64,000 nucleotides of DNA from Emiliania huxleyi CCMP1516. Lineage: Eukaryota > Haptophyta > Isochrysidales > Noelaerhabdaceae. Location: positions 265,599 through 329,598 of the forward strand of contig NW_005197426.1 in assembly GCF_000372725.1 (NCBI RefSeq), given 5' to 3'. The notes under the pieces are model-generated. The model saw only the letters and a program-made list of their open reading frames with translations, did not search any database and was not told the DNA's origin. Of this stretch, positions 1 to 9,972 are shown one piece after another. Positions within the stretch are counted from its first letter, which is position 1. Every line of letters starts with the position of its first letter. The position numbers were made by a program, and so were the translations under genes.

Positions 1-412
1 CGGGCCTTTCACCACCGCAAAAATCCGGCCGGTCGGCCCACACGTGACACGACGGGACAACGCTCAACGGCAGGACCCCAGATACCAACCAGATCTCTGC
101 CCAGATATCTGCTTGTAAAAAATCGCGGAAAAGAGCAACCAGATACCTATCTGGCACCGTTTTTGCACTATCTGCAGATAGTGAAAAGCACCTAGATACC
201 GGTAAACCCCAGGCCCAGCCTGTTGCACGTTGCAGCTCGCCTCTCACACGGCTTCAATCTACAATCATAAAATAAGATGGAAAAATATTTAAACAATACT
301 CGCCAGCGCAAGCCTGCAGCCTGCCAATCTCGCACGGACACGCTCGTGATTAAAAAGCGACGCGTGTCGCGATCTGGAGGGAGGAGGCAACGGGCCATCG
401 TCAGTGCTGGGT
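1..412. other. Non-coding left edge with palindromes
   Basis: No supported gene. Positions 85-205 hold a cluster of AGATA/TATCT palindromes: an inverted repeat CCAGATA-CC-TATCTGG at 139-154 and a perfect 18-bp palindrome at 166-183 centred on CTGCAG. The rest, up to the stop of the minus-strand gene at 413, is its 3' flank. Short open frames here have arginine-rich shadow compositions. Confidence 0.6.
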
Positions 413-1772
413 CTACTTTCTGCCAAAGAGGCCGCCCTTCTTCTTCTTGGCGACCGGCGGCAATCCTCCCGCCGCGCTCTTCGCGCCCGGGGCGAGCGCC
501 CCTTTAGTCGGCGTGCCCTTCGGCGCCTTGTCCGCCGCGGCGCTCGCCTTGCCCGCATCATAGAGCGGGCTCCCCACCAGCGGCGGGCCCTGGAACTCCT
601 CCTGCTTGCTCCGCGGCGGCGCGCCGAGCGGCCGCCCTCGCTCCGGCGGCGTCGCCTCGCCTCCGTCGGGAGCGGAGCCGTGCAGCTCCGCGAGCTCCTC
701 CTCGAGCTGCGCGACGTCGATGTCGTCGTCGATCGCGGCGAGCATCAGGTTTTGCGACCGCTCGTCGAGCATGACTGAGAGCGGCAGACAGGGGCAGGGG
801 CGGTGGCAAGCTGTGGCACCACCCCCCGCGTGATAAGGCACGCGAGGTGGGGGTGCTCTGAGGGAGAGGGAGGGGAGGCGGGAGAAGGAAGAGGAGGATT
901 GTTTGCTACTACCGCGAGTCGCGCCTCGGCTCGCTCTGGGCACTGGCGCTGAGGCCGCCCGCGCCAGTCGTTGGCTCTTGGCGTCCGCCCCACCGCCCGC
1001 CCCGGTCGTGGCGACCGCCGCCTTTCGGTACTGCGGAGCAGCGGCCGCGTTGGAGGCAGCCGCCGCCGCCGAACTCCTAAGCGGCTTAGCGGACTCCGCC
1101 GGGGACGGGCTAACGTCGCGGCGCTCAGAGGCGCGAGGCGAGGCGCCCTTGGAGGAGCGAGCGGAGTCGTCGGGGGAGGCGCCTGTCGCACGCGAGAGGA
1201 TCAAACGGCGGGCGGCGCTGAGGCTAGCTTAGGGTAGGGGTGGTAGGAGGGAGCGAGCGCAGAGGGGTGCTGTGACGGGGTGAGCGACGCGCGCCATTAT
1301 CGCCACTGGACGTGCGGTGCCCCTGCGTGAGTGCCGCCGTCGCCATGTACGGTCGCGTCGGGTGCGGTCGGGACTTGTTGTCCTTGCCGTTGGCGATGAC
1401 TTGCTGGCGGAGCCTGGCGCTCTCCGCCAGAGCTTCCGCCAGCGCCGCCTCCGCCGCTGCGAGCTCCGTGCGAATCAGGTGGATGGCGACCGAATCGGCG
1501 ACGGCCCGCTCCTCGACTGCAAACGCGATCCGCTCCTCCACATTCGCGTACGCCGACTTGACGGTGGAGCTTGTTTCGCGGTAGACGGCCTTGAGGATCG
1601 ATGGTGAGAAGGCCGGGATCGGCGAGTCTCGGCTGTGATTGCTGCGCGGCTGCTCTTTGGCCGGAGGCGACGGCTCCTCCTCCTTGGCGGCGGCGGGATC
1701 GCCGGACGATGTGCGGCCCATGAGGCCGCCAAACATGTTGAGGAAGGGGTTGCTGCTGCCCTCAGAGGACAT
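413..1772 (-). CDS. Coiled-coil, Ser/Ala-rich protein, three exons
   Basis: Model: exons 1772-1388, 1182-913 and 774-413 (338 aa; lengths sum to a multiple of three). The N-terminus reads MSSEGSSNPFLNMFGG; residues about 60-125 form a predicted helix/coiled coil (VEERIAFAVEERAVADS, LAAAEAALAEALAESARLRQQ). The middle exon is a disordered Ser/Ala/Arg stretch; the last exon has an acidic helix (AIDDDIDVAQLEEELAEL) and a lysine-rich tail ending KKKKGGLFGRK. Intron 1 has a GC donor (GCAAGG), intron 2 a GT donor (GTAGTAG). The start lies 174 bp from the divergent gene at 1947, so the two may share a promoter. The acidic helix faintly recalls ESCRT-III tails, but I do not assign a family. Confidence 0.55.
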
Positions 1773-1946
1773 TTGGGCGGCGAGAGCTCCGCAGCGATCC
1801 TTGTTCGCAGAGCTCAGCACCTGCGTTCTGTGTGTACAGCGTCTCACCCGCGGCTTCCCCCCCCTCTCTGTTCGGCGGGCGCCTTTTTTTCTTTTGTTCT
1901 CTTTTTCTTTCTGACTCTCAGGCGTCATCGACCCGGGACAGTCACA
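1773..1946. promoter_or_regulatory. Divergent intergenic region, possible bidirectional promoter
   Basis: This 174-bp gap separates two divergent start codons. It contains a pyrimidine-rich tract at about 1876-1915 (runs of T with C) and no clear TATA box. Its use as a shared promoter is inferred only from gene orientation and spacing. Confidence 0.35.
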
Positions 1947-2472
1947 ATGCTGCGGACCGCCCTCTCGCGCTCGTCGCTCGCCCGCTCGGCCGCCTCGCGC
2001 GGGCTGCCCCGCGCCGCGGCGCCGCGGCTCGCTCGCGGCCTCGCCTCCGACGCGGACGGCGAGGACGGCGTCCACGTCGACATGGTGGCACGCATGTGGT
2101 CGTGCAAGGCGCGGCCGCTGCGGCCGCCGCGTCCGCCGCTCCGAGCGCCGGCTGTCGCCTCTCACCGCCCGCCTGCCTCCCGCGCAGGTTAAGGACGACC
2201 CGGGCGCGTACCAGATGGACCTCGTCTTTGACAGCTTCATTGACAAGGCCTCGCAGGTGGAGGGCGTGGTCGGCGCGTCGCGGCTGCTGTGCAAGTCGTA
2301 CTGGGACTACAAGCTGATCCTAAAGTTCGAGGAGACGGGCGCGCTCAAGAGGTACCTGGCCGAGAATGGCGAGCACGATGCGCTGATGAGGGAGTACCTG
2401 CCCCAGATCGAGAAGCTCACCATAGACGGAAAGGTGCACCAGCAGAGCTTTGTTTACGACGACATCGAGTGA
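1947..2472 (+). CDS. Small mitochondrial-type protein, Dabb-like C-terminal domain
   Basis: Model: exons 1947-2084 and 2188-2472 (140 aa). The N-terminus MLRTALSRSSLARSAASRG is an Arg/Ser/Ala-rich presequence typical of mitochondrial import. Exon 2 encodes one compact domain of about 90 residues (QMDLVFDSFIDKASQVEGVV through VHQQSFVYDDIE) that resembles the dimeric alpha/beta-barrel (Dabb-like) fold in length and pattern; that is a weak assignment. The intron is GT-AG, and both the intron and exon 2 begin with GT. It is divergent from the coiled-coil gene at 1772. The ORF and splice are well supported; the function is not known. Confidence 0.65.
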
Positions 2473-2791
2473 GTGCCTCCCGCCTGGCGCCGCGGCGTAC
2501 GTGGCGCGCAGGGCGTCCAGGAGCAGGTCGAGAATTCGCACTGCAGCGCGCCCGCGGGCGCGTCCATTCGGAGAGTAGCGCCTCCGCGGCGTCTAGGGCC
2601 GGGGCTGGCCATCGCTCCATTCGCTCCCTCGCGTGAGCGCACCATAATGGGTTTTTCTTGTGCAGATGGCTACATTGCCCCGAGAAAAAAGGCCCGCGAC
2701 CGCCGGTTGCCGCGAAACATCTCGCGCCGCGAGACAGAAGCGAGACTGGAGACTGCGGTCGCCACGCCCGCCGCACTTGAGCCAGCTAATC
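2473..2791. other. Intergenic; possible upstream exon of the VOC gene
   Basis: The frame of the next gene is open upstream to an ATG at 2666 that follows a plausible acceptor (TTCTTGTGCAG). An upstream start or a 5' leader intron is therefore possible. Nothing else is recognisable. Confidence 0.3.
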
Positions 2792-4023
2792 ATGAAGAGC
2801 AGCCTGAAGAGCAGCCTCGTATCACGGTCTGCGCTGCTTCGCTCGCTCGCGCTCGGCACGGTCTTCACGGCCACGCGTCGGCCTGCGATCGCCGCCTACA
2901 CCATCGTCCCGACCGGCTCGGTCCGCGACAAAACCGCCCGGCTCGCCGAGGTCGAGAAGCTCTACGCCAAGACGCCCGACGACCCTTACGCGTTTGGCGA
3001 GAAGGCGCAGCTGGAGTACGACATCCGGCAGCTGGAGCAGAACACCAAGTTCGTCGCCTCTACCCGCGAGCAGGTGCGCGCCGGCTCGACCCGCTTCCTC
3101 CAGCGGCTGCGCGTCCCGGTCGACGACATGCGCGAGGCGGTGCAGTTCTGGAGGGAGGGGTGCGGCGCGCTGGTGCTGAGCACGCGCATCGTGGATGGGG
3201 CGAACGTGACGGTGGTCGGCTTCGGCCCCGAGTCGCTGCGGCGCGACGACGGCGCCAAGTTCGCGCTCGAGCTCGTCGAGTCCTCCGAGCCGGCGCCGAT
3301 GGGAGGCGAGCACGCGCTGCAGTACGTGCAGCTGGCGATGCCCGTCTTCCGGCTGTCGCGCGTGATGGCGGCGGGCGGGAAGATCGAATCGGCGTACGGC
3401 TGGACGCAGCTCACCGCGCCGGGCGGGCTCCCCCTCCGCGTGCGGATCGACGAGTCGCGACGCGACCCGTTTGAGTTTGTCGCGGTGCGCGTCAGCGCGA
3501 TGGGCGCGGCGGTCGAGCACTTCACGCGGCTGGGGATGGCGGCGGGCAAGCCGCAGGAGGGGAGGAGGCTGCGCAAGAACCTCGGCCTCGACTCGCTCCT
3601 CTCCTCCAACTCGCTCCTCGAGGAGAGCGCCGCCGCCGCGCGCCGCCGCCCTCCCGCCCCCCTCGCCGCCGCCACTTTTGGCCGCGACTTGCAGCCGTGC
3701 GCGCGCCGGCCGAGCCCCGCGCCCCGGGCCCTCGCCTTCAGGAGGGCGACGCGTTCGAGCCGGAGCGCGAGATCGGCTCCGTCTACGTTGGCTACGGCGA
3801 CCCGCAGAGCAACACGGGCCTGCTGCTGCTGCCGCCCCTGCCGGGCAAGCGGCCAAAGCCGTCGCTCGGGGCGCAGGGCCAGCCCGAGCCGACGCTGCGC
3901 GCGGTCGGCGCGCCGCCCGCCTCCGCCTCCGCCACGGAGCGGAGCCCGGACGGGCTGCCGGTCCGCTTCGAGGACGAGGACGCGTACGAGGGGTCGCTGA
4001 AGGCGGAGCGGGCCGCCGCCTAG
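2792..4023 (+). CDS. Lumen-targeted VOC (glyoxalase-fold) family protein
   Basis: Model: exons 2792-3556 and 3742-4023 (348 aa). The start chosen gives MKSSLKSSLVSRSALLRSLA, then a hydrophobic stretch and an AIAA cleavage-like site near residue 35, as in thylakoid-lumen or secretory targeting. Two beta-alpha-beta modules follow: residues about 105-170 (VPVDDMREAVQFWREGCGA then VTVVGFGPE) and about 235-300 (VAVRVSAMGAAVEHFTRLGM then GSVYVGYGDPQSNTGLLLLP), the pattern of vicinal oxygen chelate proteins. The metal ligands are not obvious, so catalysis is doubtful. The splice that keeps the second module intact uses a GA donor (CAG/GAGGGG to CAG/GAGGGC), a rare non-canonical site that again repeats the start of the next exon. 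Confidence 0.65.
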
Positions 4024-4501
4024 AGACGGAGGAGTCGCCACTCGCCAGCGAGCGGGTGGGAGTGGAGGAGGTTTGTTTGGGGTGGTGGGAGTGGGTTAGC
4101 GCGGAATGGCCCAGGTAGCGAGGTAGGCAGGGACCAGGGAGGCCGCTCCCAACCTTTCACACGGCTTCAAACGTCGCCCTTCAACAAACGGCTTTACAAG
4201 ATGAAAAATGCACCCTCCCCCAGACGCCAGAGCCTATTGGTATTGCCTATAGTCTATCTGTGTGTGTATCGCGCGCCTTGCGGGGGGGGCGCGGAAAAGA
4301 GGTAGAGGAACCTGACAACTACATTGAGCTGATGTGTGATGAGAGGTGCCGTGACCCGTTTGCCGCCCTGCGGGAGGACGCGAGAATCGAGAATAACGGA
4401 GAAAAGACAAGGTCAAGTCTCAAGTGTAGGCGTGTTAGGAAAGAAATGCACGCGGCAGCCAGCGATCCATTCAACTGTGCTCCCGACTCTCTCCAACCAC
4501 G
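4024..4501. other. Intergenic, no feature seen
   Basis: The region between two plus-strand genes has lower GC than its neighbours. I see no conserved ORF, RNA gene or repeat here. Part of it is presumably the 3' UTR of the VOC gene and the promoter of the next gene. Confidence 0.4.
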
Positions 4502-5287
4502 ATGGCGGCCTCCCTCCTCTCATCCGAGCTCCTTTCATCGTGCGACTGGTTTGATGACGAGCAGCAGTCCGACGAGGTCGTCGTGTTCAACGCGGCGGCG
4601 CCCGCAAACAAGACGACAGCGGCCGAGAACGCGGCAAAGGCCGCCCGGCGCGGGGTGAGCAAGAGCAAGAAGCGCGGCGCGCTCAGGGAGGGTGAGGCGG
4701 CGCCGCAGTGGCGCAAGCCGCTCAAGCAGCCCAAGGAGGTGCGCGGCGCGGGCCTCTACCGGTCAAGCCAGCCGGAGGAGGAGGAGGAGGAGGCTGACTC
4801 GCCGTGGAAGGGGCTCCCGGTGAGCAACGCCTTTGCCGTCCTCGCCTCGCCCGAAGGCCGGCGCTCGCGGCGAGCGTCGCTGGCGTCGTCAAAGGCGCCG
4901 ACTCCGGCAAAGGCGCCCACGCCGGCGGCTGCACCCTCTCCCGCAAAGGAGGCGTCCCCAAAGCCGGCGGCGAAAGCTGCAAAGCCGGCGTCGCTGGTCA
5001 AGGCCAAGTCGCCGCTGAAGCCAAAAGCGGCCTCCGAGGCGAACGAGGGGACGCCCCTCAAGCGCCGGACCCGGGCGGCCGTCAAGATGGTGCAGGACGT
5101 CGTGAGTGCGGTCGTGCAGGCGCTCTCGCCCTCGATCGCCGCCTGCAGCCCTGTCAAGGCACTCGCAGCGCGGCCCCGCGCGACCCGCGTGTCGAAGCTG
5201 GCGACCTCCGCCGTCACCGCGGCGGTGGCGGCGAAGCCCGCGGCCCCGATTACGCGGCGCTCCTCGCGACTCTCCACCAAGGCGTGA
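4502..5287 (+). CDS. Basic Ala/Lys/Pro-rich protein, chromatin-protein-like
   Basis: A single-exon ORF of 261 aa. The first 90 residues are mixed and acidic in part (MAASLLSSELLSSCDWFDDE; a run of six Glu near residue 83). From about residue 115 the protein is low-complexity with repeated (K)APTPAKAP and SPxK-type units (SPAKEASPKP, KAKSPLKPKA, SPVKALAARP), ending in RRSSRLSTKA. Such SPxK-rich, Lys/Ala-rich tails occur in histone H1 and other DNA-binding proteins, so a nuclear role is plausible. There is no globular H1 domain that I can see, so no family is claimed. Confidence 0.6.
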   Translation: MAASLLSSELLSSCDWFDDEQQSDEVVVFNAAAPANKTTAAENAAKAARRGVSKSKKRGALREGEAAPQWRKPLKQPKEVRGAGLYRSSQPEEEEEEADSPWKGLPVSNAFAVLASPEGRRSRRASLASSKAPTPAKAPTPAAAPSPAKEASPKPAAKAAKPASLVKAKSPLKPKAASEANEGTPLKRRTRAAVKMVQDVVSAVVQALSPSIAACSPVKALAARPRATRVSKLATSAVTAAVAAKPAAPITRRSSRLSTKA

Positions 5288-5988
5288 GTAAGGGGGCTGC
5301 AGCAGGGCCGCGCAGAAAGGGCCGCGCAGAACCAGCCTGTATCTAGACTGGAGGTCGAGGCGTTTGTCGCGTGAGAGCGAGTGCGGGTACAGTGCCCCCC
5401 ACGCTCGTGGCATGTTGCGCATGGACTGCGGCTTGTTCAGTGTCTGGTGGACGTCTCGTGATGCCGGGTGGACTGCATTGCGCGAGACGTGCGCCCTTGA
5501 GGGGGCGGCGCCGGCGCCGGGGCGGGGGGGCTGCGACGCGCGGGACGCGCCGCGAGGCTAGTAGAGTGTAAACTAATGATGACATGTTCCCATGTGGCTT
5601 GGTAAAACTCTATCCTAAGAGCTAAAGTTATCTCCGGAATCGATCTATTGTGACGAGATCTGAAACGCTCGCCGCTCGCGGCTCGCCGGGCACCGCGCGC
5701 ACGCGGCACGGCCCGACCCACCTCCCACGCCCCACGGCGGCGCGGACGACGGCGAAACCGAAAGCCGACACGCCTGACGCGCCCCACGTTTTCTCCCGCC
5801 GCGCCGCCGCCGACGCCCTAGAGAGAGGCCAGAGGACGGGAGACACGCTCGGCAGTGCAAGTGGACCAGTCACGACCCTAGTGGGAGCCCCCTGGTGCGT
5901 GTGGTGTTGTGAGGAATGAGGTCATGTCTCAGGAGGAGAAGACGATAGAGGCAGAGGACGAGGGAGGTTGGCCATGAGGTCAACGGCC
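5288..5988. other. Intergenic between convergent genes
   Basis: This lies between the end of a plus-strand gene and the stop of the large minus-strand gene. A short imperfect direct repeat (GGGCCGCGCAGAA type) occurs at about 5307-5333. No gene is supported; open frames are arginine-rich shadows. Confidence 0.4.
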
Positions 5989-8900
5989 TCACATCACGCC
6001 CGCCTCCCGCGCCCACGCCTGGAGGTCCAGCAGCCGGGGGACAAGCCCCAGTTGCGTGGGCACGATCCCTATCACGCGCTCGAGCAAGTCGAGCCGCAGC
6101 AGCGGCGGCTTCCCCTCCCCGTCGAGGCCAAGGATTGCTTCAAGTTGTGACATCTGACCGAGCACGCCGCCGGCGCGGCGCGAGGCATCGCCGACCGCGG
6201 CGGGAGCGGCCGCCGCGCCACCGACGCTACTGCAGGCGCCGCCGGCATGGCTCGAGCAGGGCGGCCCCCTCTCTCCCGCGGAAGCACTCACGCCCAGCGT
6301 GGCGTCCGCGAGAGGCGGCCCTCTCGCTGCCGGGTCGGCGGCAGCGGGCAGCGCCATCGCCATCTCGCCCCAGCCGCAAGCCTCGCCGTGCCGACGCGTC
6401 GCCGTCGCCGTCGGCCCGTCCAGCGAGGTCGGTGCGAGAGTGGGCCGCCCGCTTACAGAGGGATCGGGCCTCGGCGGCGCATGCGGGGCCGCGCTCTTTT
6501 CAACACCCGCCGCACCCGCCGCCGCCTCTGCTCCGCCGCCGCCGCCCGCTGTGCGCGCCTCGCCCGCGCGTGCCCAGCTGTCGTAGGGCGCTAGCATCAC
6601 CTCGGATCGCGCTCGCTGCACCTGCGCCTCCGTCCCCATCAGGCTGACGAGTCGCGACTCGTCGCCCCAGCCGGGGGGGGGGCCCTCCTTGTCTAGGATG
6701 AAGATGTGCGCCCCGGTGCGCCTGCACAAGTCCCGGTACGCCGAGCCGCCCGCCCCGATGAGTCTGCCGATGTGCTCGTGCGGGTAGCGCAAGTCGACTC
6801 GCTTGCCGCCGAGCGCAGCGACCTCGGCCATCCTGCGCCCCATTGCCTGCGCGGAGACCGACCAGTCCGGGAAGCCGGCGAGGAGCTGCCCCTCCGGCAG
6901 TGCCCTCTGTTGCCGCTGCTGCGGCGGTGGCGACGACGCCGCGCCGCGCTGCGCCTGCGCCTTAACTGCAGGCCGCCCCGCCACCGTCCAGCCGCCTCCG
7001 CCCTCGCGCTCCGCCCTCGCAGCCGCCTCAACCTCGGCGACGGCCGCCTCGCGCCGTCGCCTCAACGCCTCGCCCGCAGGCGCGGCGCGGCCCTGAGACC
7101 GCATCTGCCGCACCTGCTCCCGCACCTTTGCGTCTGCAGCCGCCGCGCGCCTCGCCTCCTCCTCGGCCGCCGCCTCCTCGGCCGCCTGCAGCCTCCGCAG
7201 CGCCTCTTGCTCCGCCTCGGCTCGCGCCTCCTCCTCACGCGCCTTGGCCTCCGCCCGCCGCCGTGCCGACGCAACCTCCTCGTCCTCACTGTCGTCACTG
7301 TCGTCGTCGCTCTCCCGAGAGGCATCGCTCTCATCGCTCTCGCCGCTGGCGCTGGAGTCCTCGCCCGACTCCGCGCTGGAGTCGGCGGCGAGCGCAGCAA
7401 ACCCGCCCCCGCGCCGCGCTGGCTGTGCAGCCGGCGCAGCCGCCTTTGAGGGAGCCGCCGGGGCCGCGCCCTTCCTCCGCCCTCCCTTGCCTCGCTGCTG
7501 GCTCGCCTTGGCGGCGCGGCCGCCCTTCCTCTCCGCCGCCTCCCGCTGGACCGCCTCCTCCTGCCGGATCAGCTCCTCGGCGAGTGCGTCCGCCCTGGCC
7601 GCCGCCGCGTCCGACTCGGAGGTGAGGAAAGCTCGCACCGCCGTCCGCAGCTCCTCCCTTCCGTCGAGCAGGCCCTGCAGCAGCCCCAGCGCGCGGAGCT
7701 GCTCGAGCGCGGCGCGAGCCGCCGCCTGATCGCCCAGCTCCAGACTGCTCTCGAGGTGCCCGAGCAGCGGCTTTGCGCGCGCGCTGCCGGGCAGCAGGCT
7801 CTGCGGCATCGCCAGCACCGCGGCAAAGTCGTCGCGCGCCTCTTGAAAGGTTTCGCGCGCTTTGCGCAGCAGCTGGCCCGCCGCCTCAGACACGCTCATC
7901 TCCGAGTCCTGCGCCATCATGCTGCCCATCACCTTGGCCGTGACCGACTGCAGCAGGAAGGCCTGCCCTCGCAGCAGCCGGATCTGCGCGCCGCAGCCCG
8001 GCTGGCTCGGCGGGCACTCTCCGATGGCTTCGTCGTAGAGCTGGACCGCCTCGGGCAGCTCCTCGAGCATCGACTCGAACACCTCCACCTCGTCGCGATC
8101 GCGGTTGACGATCCTCGCGGCGCGAGACGCCTTCTCGGCACACGCCGCCACGGCCTTGATGTCCGCGCTGGGGTCGGAGGTTGCTGCGCGGCCCGGGCGG
8201 AACTCGGCGAGCAAGCTGAGCCGCCGGCTTCGATCTCTTCCGCCGGGGATCTGCGCAATGTCGTCGACGGAGAGCCTCCACTGCCCGAGAGAAGCGTACG
8301 CCATTGCGCGCACGCTGCGGATCCAGCTCGAGCCTGCCTTGCGCAGACCGCCCAAGCTCTCTCCCAGTGGCGTCGCCAGCGCGGTGGTGGCGTCGCGCAC
8401 GGCGCGCTCCCAGTGGCCGCACTCCAGGTTGGCCTGCGCGCGCATGGCGTACACGAAGGGCGGCGCCTGCGTGTCCGGATCTAGCTCCTGCGCCAGATCG
8501 CAGAGCTCGAGCGCGCGCCGAAAGTCGCCCGCAGCCACCGCGCCGGCGAGCTGCTCGTACGCCCCTTCTGCCGTCTCCACCTCGGGAGGGTCGCTGCTCA
8601 GCTCATTCAGGTAGCAGTCGACCGACTCGTTGTTTGGCGGCAGCATCACCGCGACCGAGTCTTCCGGGTCCTCTTCGGCGGCCGGCCCCACCACCCTCCC
8701 TCGCGCGCCGGGCATCAGCCGGTCGCCGTTGTCGAACGTCTCGGGCGGGCCGACGTAGTACACCTCGTCTCCCACCACGTAGTCGCCAGGAAGAACGGGC
8801 GGCGGGTCTCCGCTCAGGCTGTCGATGTGGCACTCGACGATGCCTCCCACCGTTGCCTTTGGGCTCTGGACAAAGTGGAGCTTGATCATGAACGGCGATT

Positions 8901-9324
8901 CGGACAGACCCGCTACCTCGCCCCACGCGCCGTGGTCGAGGCGGCCCCCGCTCTTGAAGGTGCGGCTCGGCCCGGTGTAGAAGAGCCGGTCCCCAGCGCA
9001 GTGGCCGCCGGGGAGCGGCGGCGGCTTGGAGGAGGAGAGGAGGCTCAGGCGGCAGTCGATCGGCTTCTGGCTCCACGGGAAGAGCACCGCAACACTGTGG
9101 TCGGGCACGCCGAGGAGTGCTGCTTGCTTGGACGCCTTAGATGTGGACGCGGGCCCTGCGATCTCGCCACGAGCGCCGTGCTCGACGCGCCCGGCGCGAA
9201 ACGCTTTGGAGACGCCCTGGTAGTACACAACGTCTCCGAGCCGGTAGCCGCCCGGCAGCGCGCCGCCGGCCGAGGACGAGGAGGAGGACTGGCTGCCAAA
9301 GACGAAGACTGGCTGTTTGCCCAT
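5989..9324 (-). CDS. Multidomain protein: three SH3-like repeats, TPR-like helices, coiled coil, KH domain
   Basis: A single long exon; start at 9324 (MGKQPVFVFGSQ), with an in-frame ATG further upstream at 9405. The N-terminus carries three copies of a unit of about 75 residues with the signature LPGxYxxGDxVYYxGP...HGARGxVAGP (near residues 20, 95 and 175), an SH3-like pattern. Residues about 260-560 are helical and TPR-like (YEQLAGAVAAGDFRRALELC). A long charged, low-complexity Ala/Glu/Arg segment follows. Near residue 870 there is a KH domain with the RNA-binding GxxG loop (HEHIGRLIGAGGSAYRDLCR). The C-terminal ~200 residues are low-complexity. An RNA-binding scaffold is the likely role (inference). 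The absence of introns is notable beside intron-dense neighbours. Confidence 0.75.
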   Translation of the reverse strand: MGKQPVFVFGSQSSSSSSAGGALPGGYRLGDVVYYQGVSKAFRAGRVEHGARGEIAGPASTSKASKQAALLGVPDHSVAVLFPWSQKPIDCRLSLLSSSKPPPLPGGHCAGDRLFYTGPSRTFKSGGRLDHGAWGEVAGLSESPFMIKLHFVQSPKATVGGIVECHIDSLSGDPPPVLPGDYVVGDEVYYVGPPETFDNGDRLMPGARGRVVGPAAEEDPEDSVAVMLPPNNESVDCYLNELSSDPPEVETAEGAYEQLAGAVAAGDFRRALELCDLAQELDPDTQAPPFVYAMRAQANLECGHWERAVRDATTALATPLGESLGGLRKAGSSWIRSVRAMAYASLGQWRLSVDDIAQIPGGRDRSRRLSLLAEFRPGRAATSDPSADIKAVAACAEKASRAARIVNRDRDEVEVFESMLEELPEAVQLYDEAIGECPPSQPGCGAQIRLLRGQAFLLQSVTAKVMGSMMAQDSEMSVSEAAGQLLRKARETFQEARDDFAAVLAMPQSLLPGSARAKPLLGHLESSLELGDQAAARAALEQLRALGLLQGLLDGREELRTAVRAFLTSESDAAAARADALAEELIRQEEAVQREAAERKGGRAAKASQQRGKGGRRKGAAPAAPSKAAAPAAQPARRGGGFAALAADSSAESGEDSSASGESDESDASRESDDDSDDSEDEEVASARRRAEAKAREEEARAEAEQEALRRLQAAEEAAAEEEARRAAAADAKVREQVRQMRSQGRAAPAGEALRRRREAAVAEVEAAARAEREGGGGWTVAGRPAVKAQAQRGAASSPPPQQRQQRALPEGQLLAGFPDWSVSAQAMGRRMAEVAALGGKRVDLRYPHEHIGRLIGAGGSAYRDLCRRTGAHIFILDKEGPPPGWGDESRLVSLMGTEAQVQRARSEVMLAPYDSWARAGEARTAGGGGGAEAAAGAAGVEKSAAPHAPPRPDPSVSGRPTLAPTSLDGPTATATRRHGEACGWGEMAMALPAAADPAARGPPLADATLGVSASAGERGPPCSSHAGGACSSVGGAAAAPAAVGDASRRAGGVLGQMSQLEAILGLDGEGKPPLLRLDLLERVIGIVPTQLGLVPRLLDLQAWAREAGVM

Positions 9325-9933
9325 GCCTGCTGAAGACGACTGGTTCTTCGGCGCGGCTCTCCGCGAAGAGTGTCTCGCAGATTGCGGTGTGCGTGGCCGG
9401 TGCACGGCGCGTGCACCACGGCGTCGAGCAAGGCGCTCGGTCCACAGCGGGCAATTCTTACTGTGCCGTACGAAAGTGTGAACAGGTTGGAGCAGCAGCT
9501 CCTGAGCACAGCGCCGCAGGCGCCTGTTGATAGGTCCAGGTGGTAGCCCTGGATGGGCAATGCATACGCCTCACTGGGCCTTAGATCGCCCGACCGCGTT
9601 CCGGTGCTCTGTGGTCGGATTTGTGACGCCGCCGCACCCACCGACCGCGCCGCGGCCGGGGCGCGGGGGCGCTCCGGAGGCCGAGGATGGCCGTGACGGA
9701 CCGGGACGAGCTCTGGGAGGTTCAGTGTCAGTGTATATATTGTAGAGATCAACCATGTGCACAATATCTCTCAGTCTAGCTAAGCGCCTGGGAAGGCGAT
9801 GCCGGGGCCGTACAGCAGCTTGATGGTGCTTCGCCGGCGTGCGTCCCGGAGCGGTGCCGGACGGGCGGTCCGTGGGAGGAAAACCAGGATCAGCGCCGAC
9901 GGCGCTCTGATTCGACTTTTAACTTCAAACAAA

Positions 9934-9972
9934 GACAGTCGCACGCGCCGCAGCGCGGCGCGTGCGACTGTC
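9934..9972. repeat. Perfect 18-bp hairpin
   Basis: The left arm 9934-9951 (GACAGTCGCACGCGCCGC) is exactly complementary to 9955-9972 with a 3-nt loop. There is no T-run after it. It could be a cruciform, a recombination remnant or an RNA structure; no gene is adjacent. Confidence 0.8.

Noticed and set aside
413..1204. Last exon of the coiled-coil gene as an ESCRT-III (Snf7) protein
   Set aside because: Only a short acidic helix resembles the family tail; the basic N-terminal helices of Snf7 are missing.
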